A DNA stretch of 41,165 bases. It comes from Acidiferrobacteraceae bacterium. GTDB taxonomy: Bacteria > Pseudomonadota > Gammaproteobacteria > HyVt-429. Made by a program: the position numbers and the translations under genes. The first letter of the stretch is position 1. Each line of letters opens with the position of its first letter. The DNA lies in the NCBI GenBank assembly GCA_011052015.1, contig DRJZ01000023.1, forward strand, positions 1 through 41,165. Reading direction: 5' to 3'. Below are positions 33,638 to 41,165 of the stretch, piece after piece. Below the pieces are notes generated by a model. It saw nothing but the letters and a program-made list of their open reading frames with translations. It was not told the DNA's origin and searched no databases.

Positions 33638-34426
33638 ATGCGAACTCAGCGAGTCTGTATTACTTTGCTGCTAGGACTTGTCCTGCAACCAGTTTTTGCG
33701 TCAAGCAAGGTGATATTGATTGCCACTAGCCAAGCCCACACTGTTGCTTTGCTGGAGCTTTATACGTCAGAGGGTTGTTCCAGTTGCCCTCCAGCGGAGC
33801 GCTACGTGAAAAAGCTCCATACTGATGGACCGGGCGCCCAACGCTTTATTCCATTGGCCTTTCATGTGGACTACTGGGACCAGCTGGGTTGGAAAGACCC
33901 TTATTCCAAGGCGGCCTACAGCACTCGGCAACGGGATATCGCCAGGCGAAACCGCTCTCGTGCCGTGTTTACTCCCCAGATAGTTTTGCATGGACTCAAT
34001 TTTCCTGCTTACAAGAATGTGGCTAAGGCCGCTCGCCTGGTTAACGATATACCGGCTCGGGCCAGTATTCAGATTCAAGTACAGCAACCCGCATCAAAAC
34101 GTCTGCGCGCCATTGTTCGGGGGAAAGTTCTGGCAAAGGAAGATCGGCCCCACGCGGGCGTCTATTTGGCCTTGTATGAGAACAACCTGGTGGAGAAGAT
34201 AAGCCGAGGTGAAAATAGCGGTAAGACCCTGAATCACGATTTTGTGGTACAGGAATTTTTTGGCCCCCTGAGGGTAGATGACCAGGGCAGCTTTGTTTTG
34301 GAGCAGGACCTGTCCATTGGATCAGAGCGGATAATCGCCAATATGGGGGTTGTGGCCTTTGTGCAGGATCTGGTTGATGGCAGCATTTTACAGGCATTAA
34401 GCCTGGCTTTTACCGCGTTGCCTTGA
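33638..34426 (+). CDS. Secreted DUF1223 protein, thioredoxin-like
   Basis: A 262-residue protein with a signal peptide (about 1-22, ending VFASS). The DUF1223 signature follows: VALLELYTSEGCSSCPPAE with a CxxC pair, FHVDYWDQLGWKDPYS, and FTPQIVLHG. The fold is related to thioredoxin and the CSSC pair suggests redox function in the periplasm, but no activity is established for the family. The C-terminal 100 residues form a beta-rich domain. Confidence 0.85.
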   Translation: MRTQRVCITLLLGLVLQPVFASSKVILIATSQAHTVALLELYTSEGCSSCPPAERYVKKLHTDGPGAQRFIPLAFHVDYWDQLGWKDPYSKAAYSTRQRDIARRNRSRAVFTPQIVLHGLNFPAYKNVAKAARLVNDIPARASIQIQVQQPASKRLRAIVRGKVLAKEDRPHAGVYLALYENNLVEKISRGENSGKTLNHDFVVQEFFGPLRVDDQGSFVLEQDLSIGSERIIANMGVVAFVQDLVDGSILQALSLAFTALP

Positions 34427-34440
34427 TGTCCGAAAACAAA

Positions 34441-34475
34441 AAGGCCCCATCCCTGTTACCCAGGGATGGGGCCTT
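34441..34475. terminator. Bidirectional terminator between DUF1223 gene and cspA
   Basis: AAGGCCCCATCCCT and AGGGATGGGGCCTT form a 14-bp perfect stem with a seven-base loop. On the minus strand it is followed by TTTTTGTTTT, ideal for cspA; on the plus side a weaker T-rich tail follows. Confidence 0.85.
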
Positions 34476-34500
34476 CAATATTTACTTTATGGCGTGATAA

Positions 34501-34704
34501 CTAGGCCGGTGTTACCTGTGTGGCCTGCAGACCTTTCGGACCACTTTCTACCTCAAAGTTTACCGACTGGCCTTCAGCCAGTGTACGAAAGCCGTCACCC
34601 TGAATAGCTGAGTGGTGAACAAACACATCATCACCACCATCGCTGGGGGCGATGAAACCAAAACCCTTAGAATCATTAAACCATTTAACAGTACCAGTTT
34701 GCAT
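34501..34704 (-). CDS. Cold shock protein, CspA family
   Basis: A 67-residue single cold-shock domain that binds single-stranded RNA and DNA. RNP1 (KGFGFI) and RNP2 (VFVHHSAI) are intact, with the usual start TGTVKWFN. The length is typical of the family. A single gene with its own terminator; which Csp paralogue this is cannot be decided. Confidence 0.95.
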   Translation of the reverse strand: MQTGTVKWFNDSKGFGFIAPSDGGDDVFVHHSAIQGDGFRTLAEGQSVNFEVESGPKGLQATQVTPA

Positions 34705-35456
34705 TACAACAACCTCTTTAATAAGTAGTTTCCAGAAAGCCCGGTGCAGATAAAGTGTGACTAGCGGCTGTTCCCGAGAGGGTATTGCATGACCACTGAC
34801 ATTCGATACTACATAGAGCCCCCCTATGATAGCTAAATCACCGCTGCAAACAAGTTAATTGGGGGCCTTTTTGGCATGAAATCGACTTCCAGTCTGGTAG
34901 ATTGCCCGTTCGGTCGGGTCCAGGGGGGTGTTTGGGGCCCAAAGTTTGCCTGGAGTACACAGTTTTTTCGTCATCAAAGCCCGTATGAGCGGTGGGGCAA
35001 AATGAGCTGTTCACCCAGTCTGAATCCACCCTAACCGGGGTTGGAGAGGCCCATGGTGTGGTACAAAAGAGTGACCCGCAGCCCCCAAAATCAACTAAAG
35101 CCCACCAGGATGGTAATTTGGCCCCCTGAGGCGCTCAGGCTCAAAGAGCCCGGGACAATACGATTGTGCTATCGTTTAGAGATGTCTTTTAGTTTCAGCC
35201 CTAAGCCCATGATAAAAATACCTATTTCATCATTAGGGCTATGGGTTTTATAATCTTTAACAAATTTAAGCTTGCCGGACCCATTGAGAGCGCCTACCTT
35301 TAGTCAGTAACAGTGCTTATTATTCGGCAATGCGACAAAGGCGTACCGTCTGGCATATACCGGGTTTTATTGAGACTGGGCCAGAAATAGCCACAATTTT
35401 TCCTCGGGCGACAATGCCGTGCTCGTGGTCCGATGGTTTAGTAAATGGAGGTTGCA
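34705..35456. other. 750-bp gene-poor region between cspA and the Rrf2 gene
   Basis: It should hold the cspA 5' leader (minus) and the Rrf2 promoter (plus). Short open frames on both strands have no recognisable product. AGCCCTAA/TTAGGGCT near 35197-35240 can pair with an ATGAT/ATCAT inner stem. No repeat family seen elsewhere in the window occurs here. Confidence 0.4.
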
Positions 35457-35915
35457 ATGATTTTATCCTCAAAAGACCGCTATGGCATTATCGCCATGTT
35501 TGATCTTGCTGTGCAACAAGGAGAGCGGCCTGTCCCATTGGTGGAGTTGTCCCAAAAACACAACATCTCCGTATCTTATTTGGAACAGTTGTTTGCCCAA
35601 CTGCGCCGTGCCGGGTTGGTGAAATCCAGGCGTGGTCCCACTGGCGGTTATTTCCTGGGTCGTGACCCTTCGGATATCACTATTAATGATGTGGTGAAGG
35701 CCATTCGCTACGGGGAAGAATCTTTCAGTGAGTTTCCCCGTGGTGATGCTGCCAGTGAGGGGCTCAAGCTGTGGGAGAACTTCAGCCATCGCATGCATCG
35801 CATGCTCGATGAGATTAGCCTGTCGGATGTGCTGCGCAGCATCGAAACTGGCCAGATTGTTCACTACCCTTCGGCGGCGCGCGCGCATGGCGATAAAAGC
35901 GCAAAACTGAATTAG
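35457..35915 (+). CDS. Rrf2-family regulator lacking the Fe-S cysteines
   Basis: A 152-residue protein from ATG 35457, preferred over ATG 35445 because GGAGG lies five bases before it. The winged helix (SKDRYGIIAMFDLAV, HNISVSYLEQLF, LVKSRRGPTGGYFLGR) and the C-terminal LWENFSHRMHRMLDEISLSD match IscR/RsrR-type proteins. The three cysteines that hold the cluster in IscR are absent; the corresponding loop is SEFPRGDAASEG and the protein has no cysteine at all. It probably binds DNA without a cluster or senses something else. No isc or suf genes are nearby. Confidence 0.88.
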   Translation: MILSSKDRYGIIAMFDLAVQQGERPVPLVELSQKHNISVSYLEQLFAQLRRAGLVKSRRGPTGGYFLGRDPSDITINDVVKAIRYGEESFSEFPRGDAASEGLKLWENFSHRMHRMLDEISLSDVLRSIETGQIVHYPSAARAHGDKSAKLN

Positions 35916-35966
35916 TTCTCCTCTACCAAGCCTACCTATTACCATCATTCAACTTTGCCCATTCTT

Positions 35967-38597
35967 TTAACCGAGACTCTTGGCGACGATCTCATGCACG
36001 TCTTTAGAGAGTCCGGTGTGGGCCATGAGGCGATTGAGTTGGGTCTGCATGAGTTGTTGCCGATGGACATCGTATCGCTGCCAACGACTCAGACTCAGCA
36101 CCAGTCGTGCCGCGATCTGCGGATTGATGCTGTTTAGCTCCAGGATGGCGTCGGTGATCAGGGCATAACCCTCACCGGAGGCATCATGGAATCGCGCCGG
36201 GTTGGCGTGGCAAAAGGCCCCGAACAAGGCACGCACCCGATTGGGATTGTTCATACCAAATGCCGGGTGTGACTTAAGCTGGTGTATCCGTTGCAGGGTG
36301 TCCGGTAGGGGGGAGGTGGCCTGGAGGCTGAACCACTTATTCACCACCAGGGCCTCGTGTTGCCATTTATTGTAAAAATCTTGCAAGGGTTGTTGGCGCT
36401 TGGCATAGTCATTATGGACAATGCAGGCCAATGCGGCCAGCTCGTCGGTCATGTTGTCGGCACGGCGAAACTGGCGCAGACAGCGTTGATAGCTGTCCTC
36501 ATCGGCGGTAAGGGAAAGATAGCCTAGACACAGGTTTTTGAGACTACGCCGTCCCGCATCTTCGGCGTTAAACCGATAGGGCCTGTCGGATTGAAGTGCC
36601 CTATAGCGATGATTGAAAGATTCCCCCAGGGCTTCAAGGAGTCCCCGCCGTAGACTGCGGCGGGCCTGATAAATGCCATCCACGTTCACCACGTTCATTT
36701 GTTCACCCACATAGGTCTCGGAGGGTAAGGACAGGGTCTCGGCAATGAGTGCCGGGTCCAGTTTTTCGTGGTCAAGGGTCTTGGCCAGGGCGCCGATGAA
36801 CCTCGGATCGAAATCAGCTTTCAGGCCTTTCGCCGATCGGTCAATTGCCCGGAGAATCTGTTTCAACGCCAGACCCTGGCTCGCCTCCCAGCGATTAAAG
36901 GCATCGCTATCGTGGGCGAGGAGAAAGACCTGGTTCGCCTCGTTGAGGGGGCTCTCCACTATGACCGGTGCAGAAAAGTTCCTTAGCAGGGATGGCACCG
37001 GTTCGCAGGGGACGTCTACAAAACAAAATGACTGTTTTGGTTCCCGGATCTCCAGTGTTCGGGTCATTGTTCTATCGGCGGTCAAGTTACTATCCAGACG
37101 CAGGCACAGGTCCTTCCCTTCGGCGTCCAGCAGACCCACCGCGAAGGGTAGATGTAAAGGTTTGGACGAATCCCTATTGATCTGCTTGATGTTAAGGGTG
37201 TAGGTTTTTTTGCCAGGGTCGTAAGTGCCGTTTACCTTGAGTCTGGGTGTACCGGACTGGTCATACCAGCGTTTAAATTGCTTGAGGTCCTTGTTGTTGG
37301 CATCGGCCATGGCCGCTACAAACTCGTCGGTGGTGACCCCATCACCATCATGGCGTTCAAAGTAGAGCTTGAGGCCGCGACGAAAACCGTTTTCACCGAC
37401 CAGGGTATGAATCATGCGTACCACCTCGGCGCCTTTTTCATATACGGTGACGGTGTAGAAGTTGCTGATCTCCATATAGGACTGGGGCCGCACCGGATGA
37501 GCCATAGGTCCGGCATCCTCGGGGAATTGCACATTGCGCAAGGTGCGCACGTCGGCAATGCGTTTCACCGCCCGTGAATGCAGATCGGCGGTGAATTCCT
37601 GATCACGAAAGACGGTGAGCCCCTCTTTCAGGCTGAGCTGGAACCAATCTCGGCAGGTGACCCGGTTGCCGGTCCAGTTGTGAAAATACTCATGACCGAT
37701 GACAGCCTCGACCCGTTCAAAGTCCTGGTCGGTGGCGCTTTCAGCCTTGGCCAGCACGCAGGAGGTGTTAAAAATATTGAGCCCCTTGTTTTCCATGGCG
37801 CCCATATTGAAACTGCCCACGGCCACGATCATATAAATGTCCAAATCGTACTCCAGGCCAAAGCGATCTTCGTCCCACTGCATGGCGCGCTTGAGGGAGG
37901 TCATGGCGTGGTCACATTGATCAATATTTTCCGGTTCCGAGTAAAGATGCAGTTGTACCTCACGGCCGCTTGTGGTGCGGTATTGATCTTCAATGCGAGC
38001 CAGATCACCGGCCACGATAGCAAACAAATAACTTGGTTTTTTAAAGGGGTCCTGCCACTTCACCCAGTGACGGTTATTGGGGAGTTCACCACTGTCCAGC
38101 CTATTGCCATTGGACAGGAGTACGGGATAACGCGATCGATCGGCCACCAGCATAGTGGTGAACCAGGCCATGACATCGGGACGGTCCAGGTAAAAGCTGA
38201 TGTGCCTGAAGCCCTGGGCCTCACATTGGGTGCATAACAACTCGCCGGATTGATAGAGGCCTTCCAGGGCGGTGTTGTCCTGGGGTCGCAACAGGGTTTC
38301 GATCTCCAGGGAAAAGCGGGCCGGGACCTTATGGATGGTCAGGGTTTCTTCGTCCTGGGTGTAACGATTCTCGCTGAGTGACTGTCCATCGATAGTGATG
38401 GATTCCAACTTGAGTTTGTGACCATCCAGGACCAAAGGTGTGTCTTTAGGCACCCATTGGATGCGTTGTACTGACAACCTGGAATGGACACGGGTTTGCT
38501 CATCCTCAATGACAAACAGCAGGTCCACCCGATTGATTATATATTGGGGTGGACGATAGTCTTTGAGATGGATGGTTTTGGGTGTTTGTTTGCGCAT
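35967..38597 (-). CDS. pepN: Aminopeptidase N (M1 family)
   Basis: An 876-residue cytosolic zinc aminopeptidase, close to E. coli PepN (870). The substrate N-terminus motif GAMEN is at 266-270 and the zinc site HEYFH at 302-306 with E325 eighteen residues on. The four-domain layout and C-terminal helical domain are complete. It releases N-terminal residues in the last steps of protein turnover. It is convergent with the Rrf2 gene. Confidence 0.96.
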   Translation of the reverse strand: MRKQTPKTIHLKDYRPPQYIINRVDLLFVIEDEQTRVHSRLSVQRIQWVPKDTPLVLDGHKLKLESITIDGQSLSENRYTQDEETLTIHKVPARFSLEIETLLRPQDNTALEGLYQSGELLCTQCEAQGFRHISFYLDRPDVMAWFTTMLVADRSRYPVLLSNGNRLDSGELPNNRHWVKWQDPFKKPSYLFAIVAGDLARIEDQYRTTSGREVQLHLYSEPENIDQCDHAMTSLKRAMQWDEDRFGLEYDLDIYMIVAVGSFNMGAMENKGLNIFNTSCVLAKAESATDQDFERVEAVIGHEYFHNWTGNRVTCRDWFQLSLKEGLTVFRDQEFTADLHSRAVKRIADVRTLRNVQFPEDAGPMAHPVRPQSYMEISNFYTVTVYEKGAEVVRMIHTLVGENGFRRGLKLYFERHDGDGVTTDEFVAAMADANNKDLKQFKRWYDQSGTPRLKVNGTYDPGKKTYTLNIKQINRDSSKPLHLPFAVGLLDAEGKDLCLRLDSNLTADRTMTRTLEIREPKQSFCFVDVPCEPVPSLLRNFSAPVIVESPLNEANQVFLLAHDSDAFNRWEASQGLALKQILRAIDRSAKGLKADFDPRFIGALAKTLDHEKLDPALIAETLSLPSETYVGEQMNVVNVDGIYQARRSLRRGLLEALGESFNHRYRALQSDRPYRFNAEDAGRRSLKNLCLGYLSLTADEDSYQRCLRQFRRADNMTDELAALACIVHNDYAKRQQPLQDFYNKWQHEALVVNKWFSLQATSPLPDTLQRIHQLKSHPAFGMNNPNRVRALFGAFCHANPARFHDASGEGYALITDAILELNSINPQIAARLVLSLSRWQRYDVHRQQLMQTQLNRLMAHTGLSKDVHEIVAKSLG

Positions 38598-38753
38598 GAG
38601 CTATTTTTGTTAGTGAATGTTTTCGACCCGGTAACTTTTCATCGCTATACCGGAAACGGTGAAGCCGTTGCCCGGTATCCAGGGAGATATTTAACTACAT
38701 GGATTCCGGATAGATGCTACCGCATTTTCCGGAATGACGCGAAACGGCAGTGC

Positions 38754-39104
38754 TTAGTGAGTTCTTGTCTGCAACAGGTGTCGATAAGGCGCGAGTAGTT
38801 CCTCTTCCTCATTGAGGATGGCAAAGATCGCTCGCAGGCCCCGTTCACCCATATCGTCTCGAAAAGTCGGGTCTCGTTGCAGGATCTCGGCAAGCTGATC
38901 CAGGGCCGATGGATAGTCATTGTCCACCAGTTGAGTGGCGGCCAGTAAATAACGTGCCTCCAGGTTTTCGGCGTCATCGGCGATTCGAGCCAGTAAGGTC
39001 TCTTTTCCCGGTGCAGTCTCTGCGGCCTGAATAAAATCAAGATGGGTGCGTAGATCGCGAATCCGCCGATCCTTTTTTATCGGTAGGGGTAGGGTATGGA
39101 CCAC
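38754..39104 (-). CDS. Orphan C-terminal domain of YbbN/CnoX co-chaperone
   Basis: A 116-residue protein from GTG 39104. ARYLLAATQLVDNDYPSALD, then RDPTFRDDMGERGLRAIFAIL and YRHLLQ match the C-terminal TPR-like domain of YbbN/CnoX, in which a thioredoxin domain normally comes first. No thioredoxin domain is encoded upstream; the adjacent bases are the divergent nrtR promoter. It may be a remnant or a stand-alone domain. A small upstream-facing frame in another phase over the same bases is not real. Confidence 0.6.
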   Translation of the reverse strand: MVHTLPLPIKKDRRIRDLRTHLDFIQAAETAPGKETLLARIADDAENLEARYLLAATQLVDNDYPSALDQLAEILQRDPTFRDDMGERGLRAIFAILNEEEELLAPYRHLLQTRTH

Positions 39105-39153
39105 ATCTGCGGCACGTTGGAACTAAGGAAACAAATAGTGCTTGCATTGAATA

Positions 39154-39197
39154 AGTGTAGAGTATACACTATCTATACTTAGTGTAAGAGGTACACT
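39154..39197 (+). promoter_or_regulatory. Two AGTGTA-N5-TACACT operators before nrtR
   Basis: AGTGTA-N5-TACACT occurs at 39154-39170 and again at 39181-39197, 27 bases apart centre to centre, with identical half-sites. The second overlaps the ribosome site (AAGAGG) and ends one base before the ATG at 39199. This fits binding and autorepression by NrtR, which recognises palindromes in NAD-biosynthesis promoters. Confidence 0.75.
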
Positions 39198-39198
39198 T

Positions 39199-39861
39199 AT
39201 GGACCCGATTCCTCCAGCGAAGGTTGCCCCCCTGCGGGTCACCACCGACGTGGTGATCTTCACCATCAATGACCATCAACTCCAGTTGTTGTTAGGTCGC
39301 CAGAATGAAGAAGGCGATGCCTGGGCATTCCCCGGTGGGTTTATGGGTCCCGACCAGGACTTGCAGTCCTGCGCCCTCGAGGCCCTGGCTCGAGATACCG
39401 GCATCAGCGGGGTGTACCTGGAACAGCTGTATACCTTCGATTGGCCGGCGCCGGATCGAGGTGACCGTGTGATCCATGTGGCCTTCTATGCCCTGACCCC
39501 CTGGGATCGACTTCAGGACCTTCCCAGGGATGCCAACACCCAATGGTTCCCCATGGGTCAACTGCCCGCCTTGAGCCGGGAACAGGCCACAGTGGTGGAG
39601 ACCGCGCAGCAAAGATTGGTGGCCAAACTGGATTATTCCACCATCGCCTATGAGTTTATGTCCGAGTCATTCACCTTGAGTCAGTTACAGGCGGTGTACG
39701 AAATTATCCGCCGGGAGAAGCTCGACAAACGTAATTTCCGCAAACAGGTGTTGGGCCTGCACCATATTGAGGCCACCGATAAATTTCGGCGCAATGGCTC
39801 CCACCGTCCGGCGCGGCTATATCGTAAGACACACCCCGGCCAAGTGACGATTATTAAGTAG
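39199..39861 (+). CDS. nrtR: NrtR-type Nudix-related transcriptional regulator of NAD synthesis
   Basis: A 220-residue protein. Residues about 10-145 are a Nudix fold whose box is degenerate: [20 protein letters not shown] lacks the catalytic E and REUxEE glutamates, so it is a sensor rather than a hydrolase. Residues about 150-220 form the NrtR winged helix ([20 protein letters not shown], then FRKQVLGL). NrtR represses NAD genes and lets go when ADP-ribose is bound. The nadA gene 43 bases downstream on the same strand supports this assignment. Confidence 0.9.
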   Translation: MDPIPPAKVAPLRVTTDVVIFTINDHQLQLLLGRQNEEGDAWAFPGGFMGPDQDLQSCALEALARDTGISGVYLEQLYTFDWPAPDRGDRVIHVAFYALTPWDRLQDLPRDANTQWFPMGQLPALSREQATVVETAQQRLVAKLDYSTIAYEFMSESFTLSQLQAVYEIIRREKLDKRNFRKQVLGLHHIEATDKFRRNGSHRPARLYRKTHPGQVTIIK

Positions 39862-39904
39862 TCCATTAACTTCCAGAATCGAATCCCGAATCGAAGAATG
39901 CAGA

Positions 39905-40987
39905 ATGAACGATAAAATCTCCATCTCTGTTACCCGGGAACGCTGCATCGTTGATGCGATGGCGGCGGCCCATCCCCCGGTACCCTTATTAGCGCCGGAG
40001 AAGCGTGTCTTGGTGAATAAGATCAAGACCCTGTTGGTGAGAAAGGATGCAGTTTTGGTGGCGCACTATTATGTGGATGCGGATCTCCAGGCCTTGGCCG
40101 ACGAAACCGGCGGCCTGGTGGCCGATTCCCTGGAGATGGCTCGATTCGGCCATCAACACCCGGCTACCACATTGGTGGTCGCCGGGGTGCGTTTTATGGG
40201 TGAGACCGCCAAGATTCTCAATCCGGAGAAACGGGTATTGATGCCGGAACTCACGGCCGAATGTTCTTTAGATTTGGGTTGTCCTGCCCAGGCCTTTATC
40301 GAGTGTTGCGATGCCCACCCGGAGCGCACGTCGGTGGTTTATGCCAATACCAGTGCCGAGGTCAAGGCTCGGGCAGATTGGGTAGTGACTTCGGGCATTG
40401 CCTTGGACGTGGTGCGCTACCTTCACGGCCAGGGGGAAAAAGTATTGTGGGCTCCGGACAAACATCTGGGTGCCTATGTCCAGTGTCAGACTGGCGCCGA
40501 CATGCTGCTGTGGCAGGGCAGTTGCATTGTCCATGATGCCTTCAAGGGTGACGGCCTGATCCGCCTTATGCGAGTGCATCCCGATGCCAAGGTGTTGGTG
40601 CACCCGGAATCCCCTGCCGGTATCATCGATCTGGCCGACGTGGTGGGGTCGACCACCGCGCTTATTAAAGCCGCCCAGTCTATGGATGCCAACAAGTTTA
40701 TCGTCGCCACTGACCGTGGTATTTTCTATAAGATGAAACAGGCCGCCCCCCACAAGAGTTTCATTGCGGCTCCCGTTGCCGGAGAGGGCGCAACCTGTAT
40801 CAGTTGCGCTCATTGCCCGTGGATGGAAATGAATGGACTACAAAATTTGACCCAGGTTCTGGAGACAGGCGAGAATGAAATCTTGGTTGACGAAGCGGTT
40901 CGTCTAAAGGCCTTAAGATCGGTCCAGAAAATGATCGACTTTCGTCAGCGTCGTAGCGCACCGATTAGAGAATTGACCACAGCGTAA
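39905..40987 (+). CDS. nadA: Quinolinate synthase
   Basis: A 360-residue protein that condenses iminoaspartate with dihydroxyacetone phosphate to make quinolinate for NAD. The three [4Fe-4S] ligands are C120 (LTAECSLDL), C207 (QGSCIVHD) and C304 (ISCAHCPWM), aligned with C113, C200 and C297 of E. coli NadA. Length and motifs are complete. It is probably cotranscribed with nrtR and regulated by it. Confidence 0.96.
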   Translation: MNDKISISVTRERCIVDAMAAAHPPVPLLAPEKRVLVNKIKTLLVRKDAVLVAHYYVDADLQALADETGGLVADSLEMARFGHQHPATTLVVAGVRFMGETAKILNPEKRVLMPELTAECSLDLGCPAQAFIECCDAHPERTSVVYANTSAEVKARADWVVTSGIALDVVRYLHGQGEKVLWAPDKHLGAYVQCQTGADMLLWQGSCIVHDAFKGDGLIRLMRVHPDAKVLVHPESPAGIIDLADVVGSTTALIKAAQSMDANKFIVATDRGIFYKMKQAAPHKSFIAAPVAGEGATCISCAHCPWMEMNGLQNLTQVLETGENEILVDEAVRLKALRSVQKMIDFRQRRSAPIRELTTA

Positions 40988-40995
40988 TGTCTATT

Positions 40996-41165
40996 CTGGG
41001 TTTTATGCCGCAAAGTCGCCAAGGCGTAAAGGAAATTATTATTGGATGGGGTCGCTAGCGTAGAGTCCTGAATTAATCATATATTAATCGTTTTAGCACC
41101 TTGTTCCCACGCTCCCGCGTGGGAATGCATATGTTTGGCTCGGTAGGGCAGGGCTATGGGTTCCC
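40996..41165. repeat. Dispersed palindromes after nadA
   Basis: GCCGCAAAGTCGCCAAGGCG at about 41007 resembles the core of the 120-bp elements. TTCCCACGC-TCCC-GCGTGGGAA at 41104-41125 is a nine-base perfect stem followed by TGCAT, a repeat type common in gammaproteobacterial intergenic DNA. No gene starts before the window ends. Confidence 0.55.

Noticed and set aside
34838-35253. Short frames on both strands in the cspA-Rrf2 gap
   Set aside because: No start signals, low-complexity translations and no homologous look.
37578-38237. 219-codon open frame on the plus strand within pepN
   Set aside because: It is antisense to intact pepN with the zinc site and GAMEN motif.
1-41165. CRISPR arrays, tRNA or rRNA genes, prophage
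   Set aside because: No regularly spaced repeats, no tRNA cloverleaf or rRNA motif, and no phage structural genes were seen by reading both strands.

Overview
The window looks like a chromosome segment of a gammaproteobacterium that respires nitrate and probably oxidises sulfur compounds. This rests on gene content: a membrane-bound nitrate reductase cluster (narGHJI with two NarK carriers), an oxygen-sensing FNR/ANR regulator with its Fe-S cysteines, a DsrC-family protein, a rhodanese, and gammaproteobacterial-type PepN, BrkB, CspA, NrtR and NadA. No rRNA, tRNA, CRISPR array or complete insertion sequence was seen. The species cannot be named from this sequence alone.

Layout. 1-228: end of a membrane dipeptidase gene. 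575-2624: a tight three-gene operon (pentapeptide-repeat two-TM channel-like protein, MNT-type nucleotidyltransferase, small unknown protein) ending in an attC-like site; this is the best candidate for an undescribed system. 2851-4604: two membrane proteins. 4646-7373: a decayed zone with a frameshifted membrane-protein gene and two broken, near-identical NADPH-dependent FMN reductase copies on either side of a ParD/RelE-type toxin-antitoxin pair. 7374-10712 (minus): a three-PAS histidine kinase and its receiver protein. 11013-12817 (minus): an epsilon-type malate:quinone oxidoreductase and a frameshifted msrA. 13230-14522: a secreted alpha/beta-hydrolase/TlpA fusion. 14544-15819 (minus): a DsrC-like protein, an unknown protein and a PqqD-like protein.

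16173-29434 is the respiratory core: a PAS-SARP/BTAD regulator, a small companion protein, a membrane-anchored dihaem cytochrome c, narG, narH, narJ, narI, narK1, narK2 and, convergently, fnr. Two perfect FNR boxes (14963-14976 and 16036-16049) each sit at the -41.5 activation position relative to a plausible -10 element. The simplest model is that FNR turns on the DsrC-like gene and the SARP regulator when oxygen falls, and that SARP acts on nar. The last step is inference.

29704-30540 (minus): rhodanese and MarR regulator with a palindromic operator over its promoter. 30997-34426: histidine phosphatase, a repeat-rich gap with a 242-bp MITE, BrkB, and a secreted DUF1223 protein. 34501-40987: cspA, a cysteine-free Rrf2 regulator, pepN, an orphan YbbN C-terminal domain, and nrtR-nadA with two operator copies before nrtR.

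The intergenic DNA is full of short palindromic repeats. These include a roughly 120-bp inverted-repeat element in three copies, the 'CCCTCTCCC-GGAGGGAGAGGG' family in several copies, REP-like hairpins and the MITE. Some touch genes: one supplies a ribosome binding site and one supplies a stop codon.
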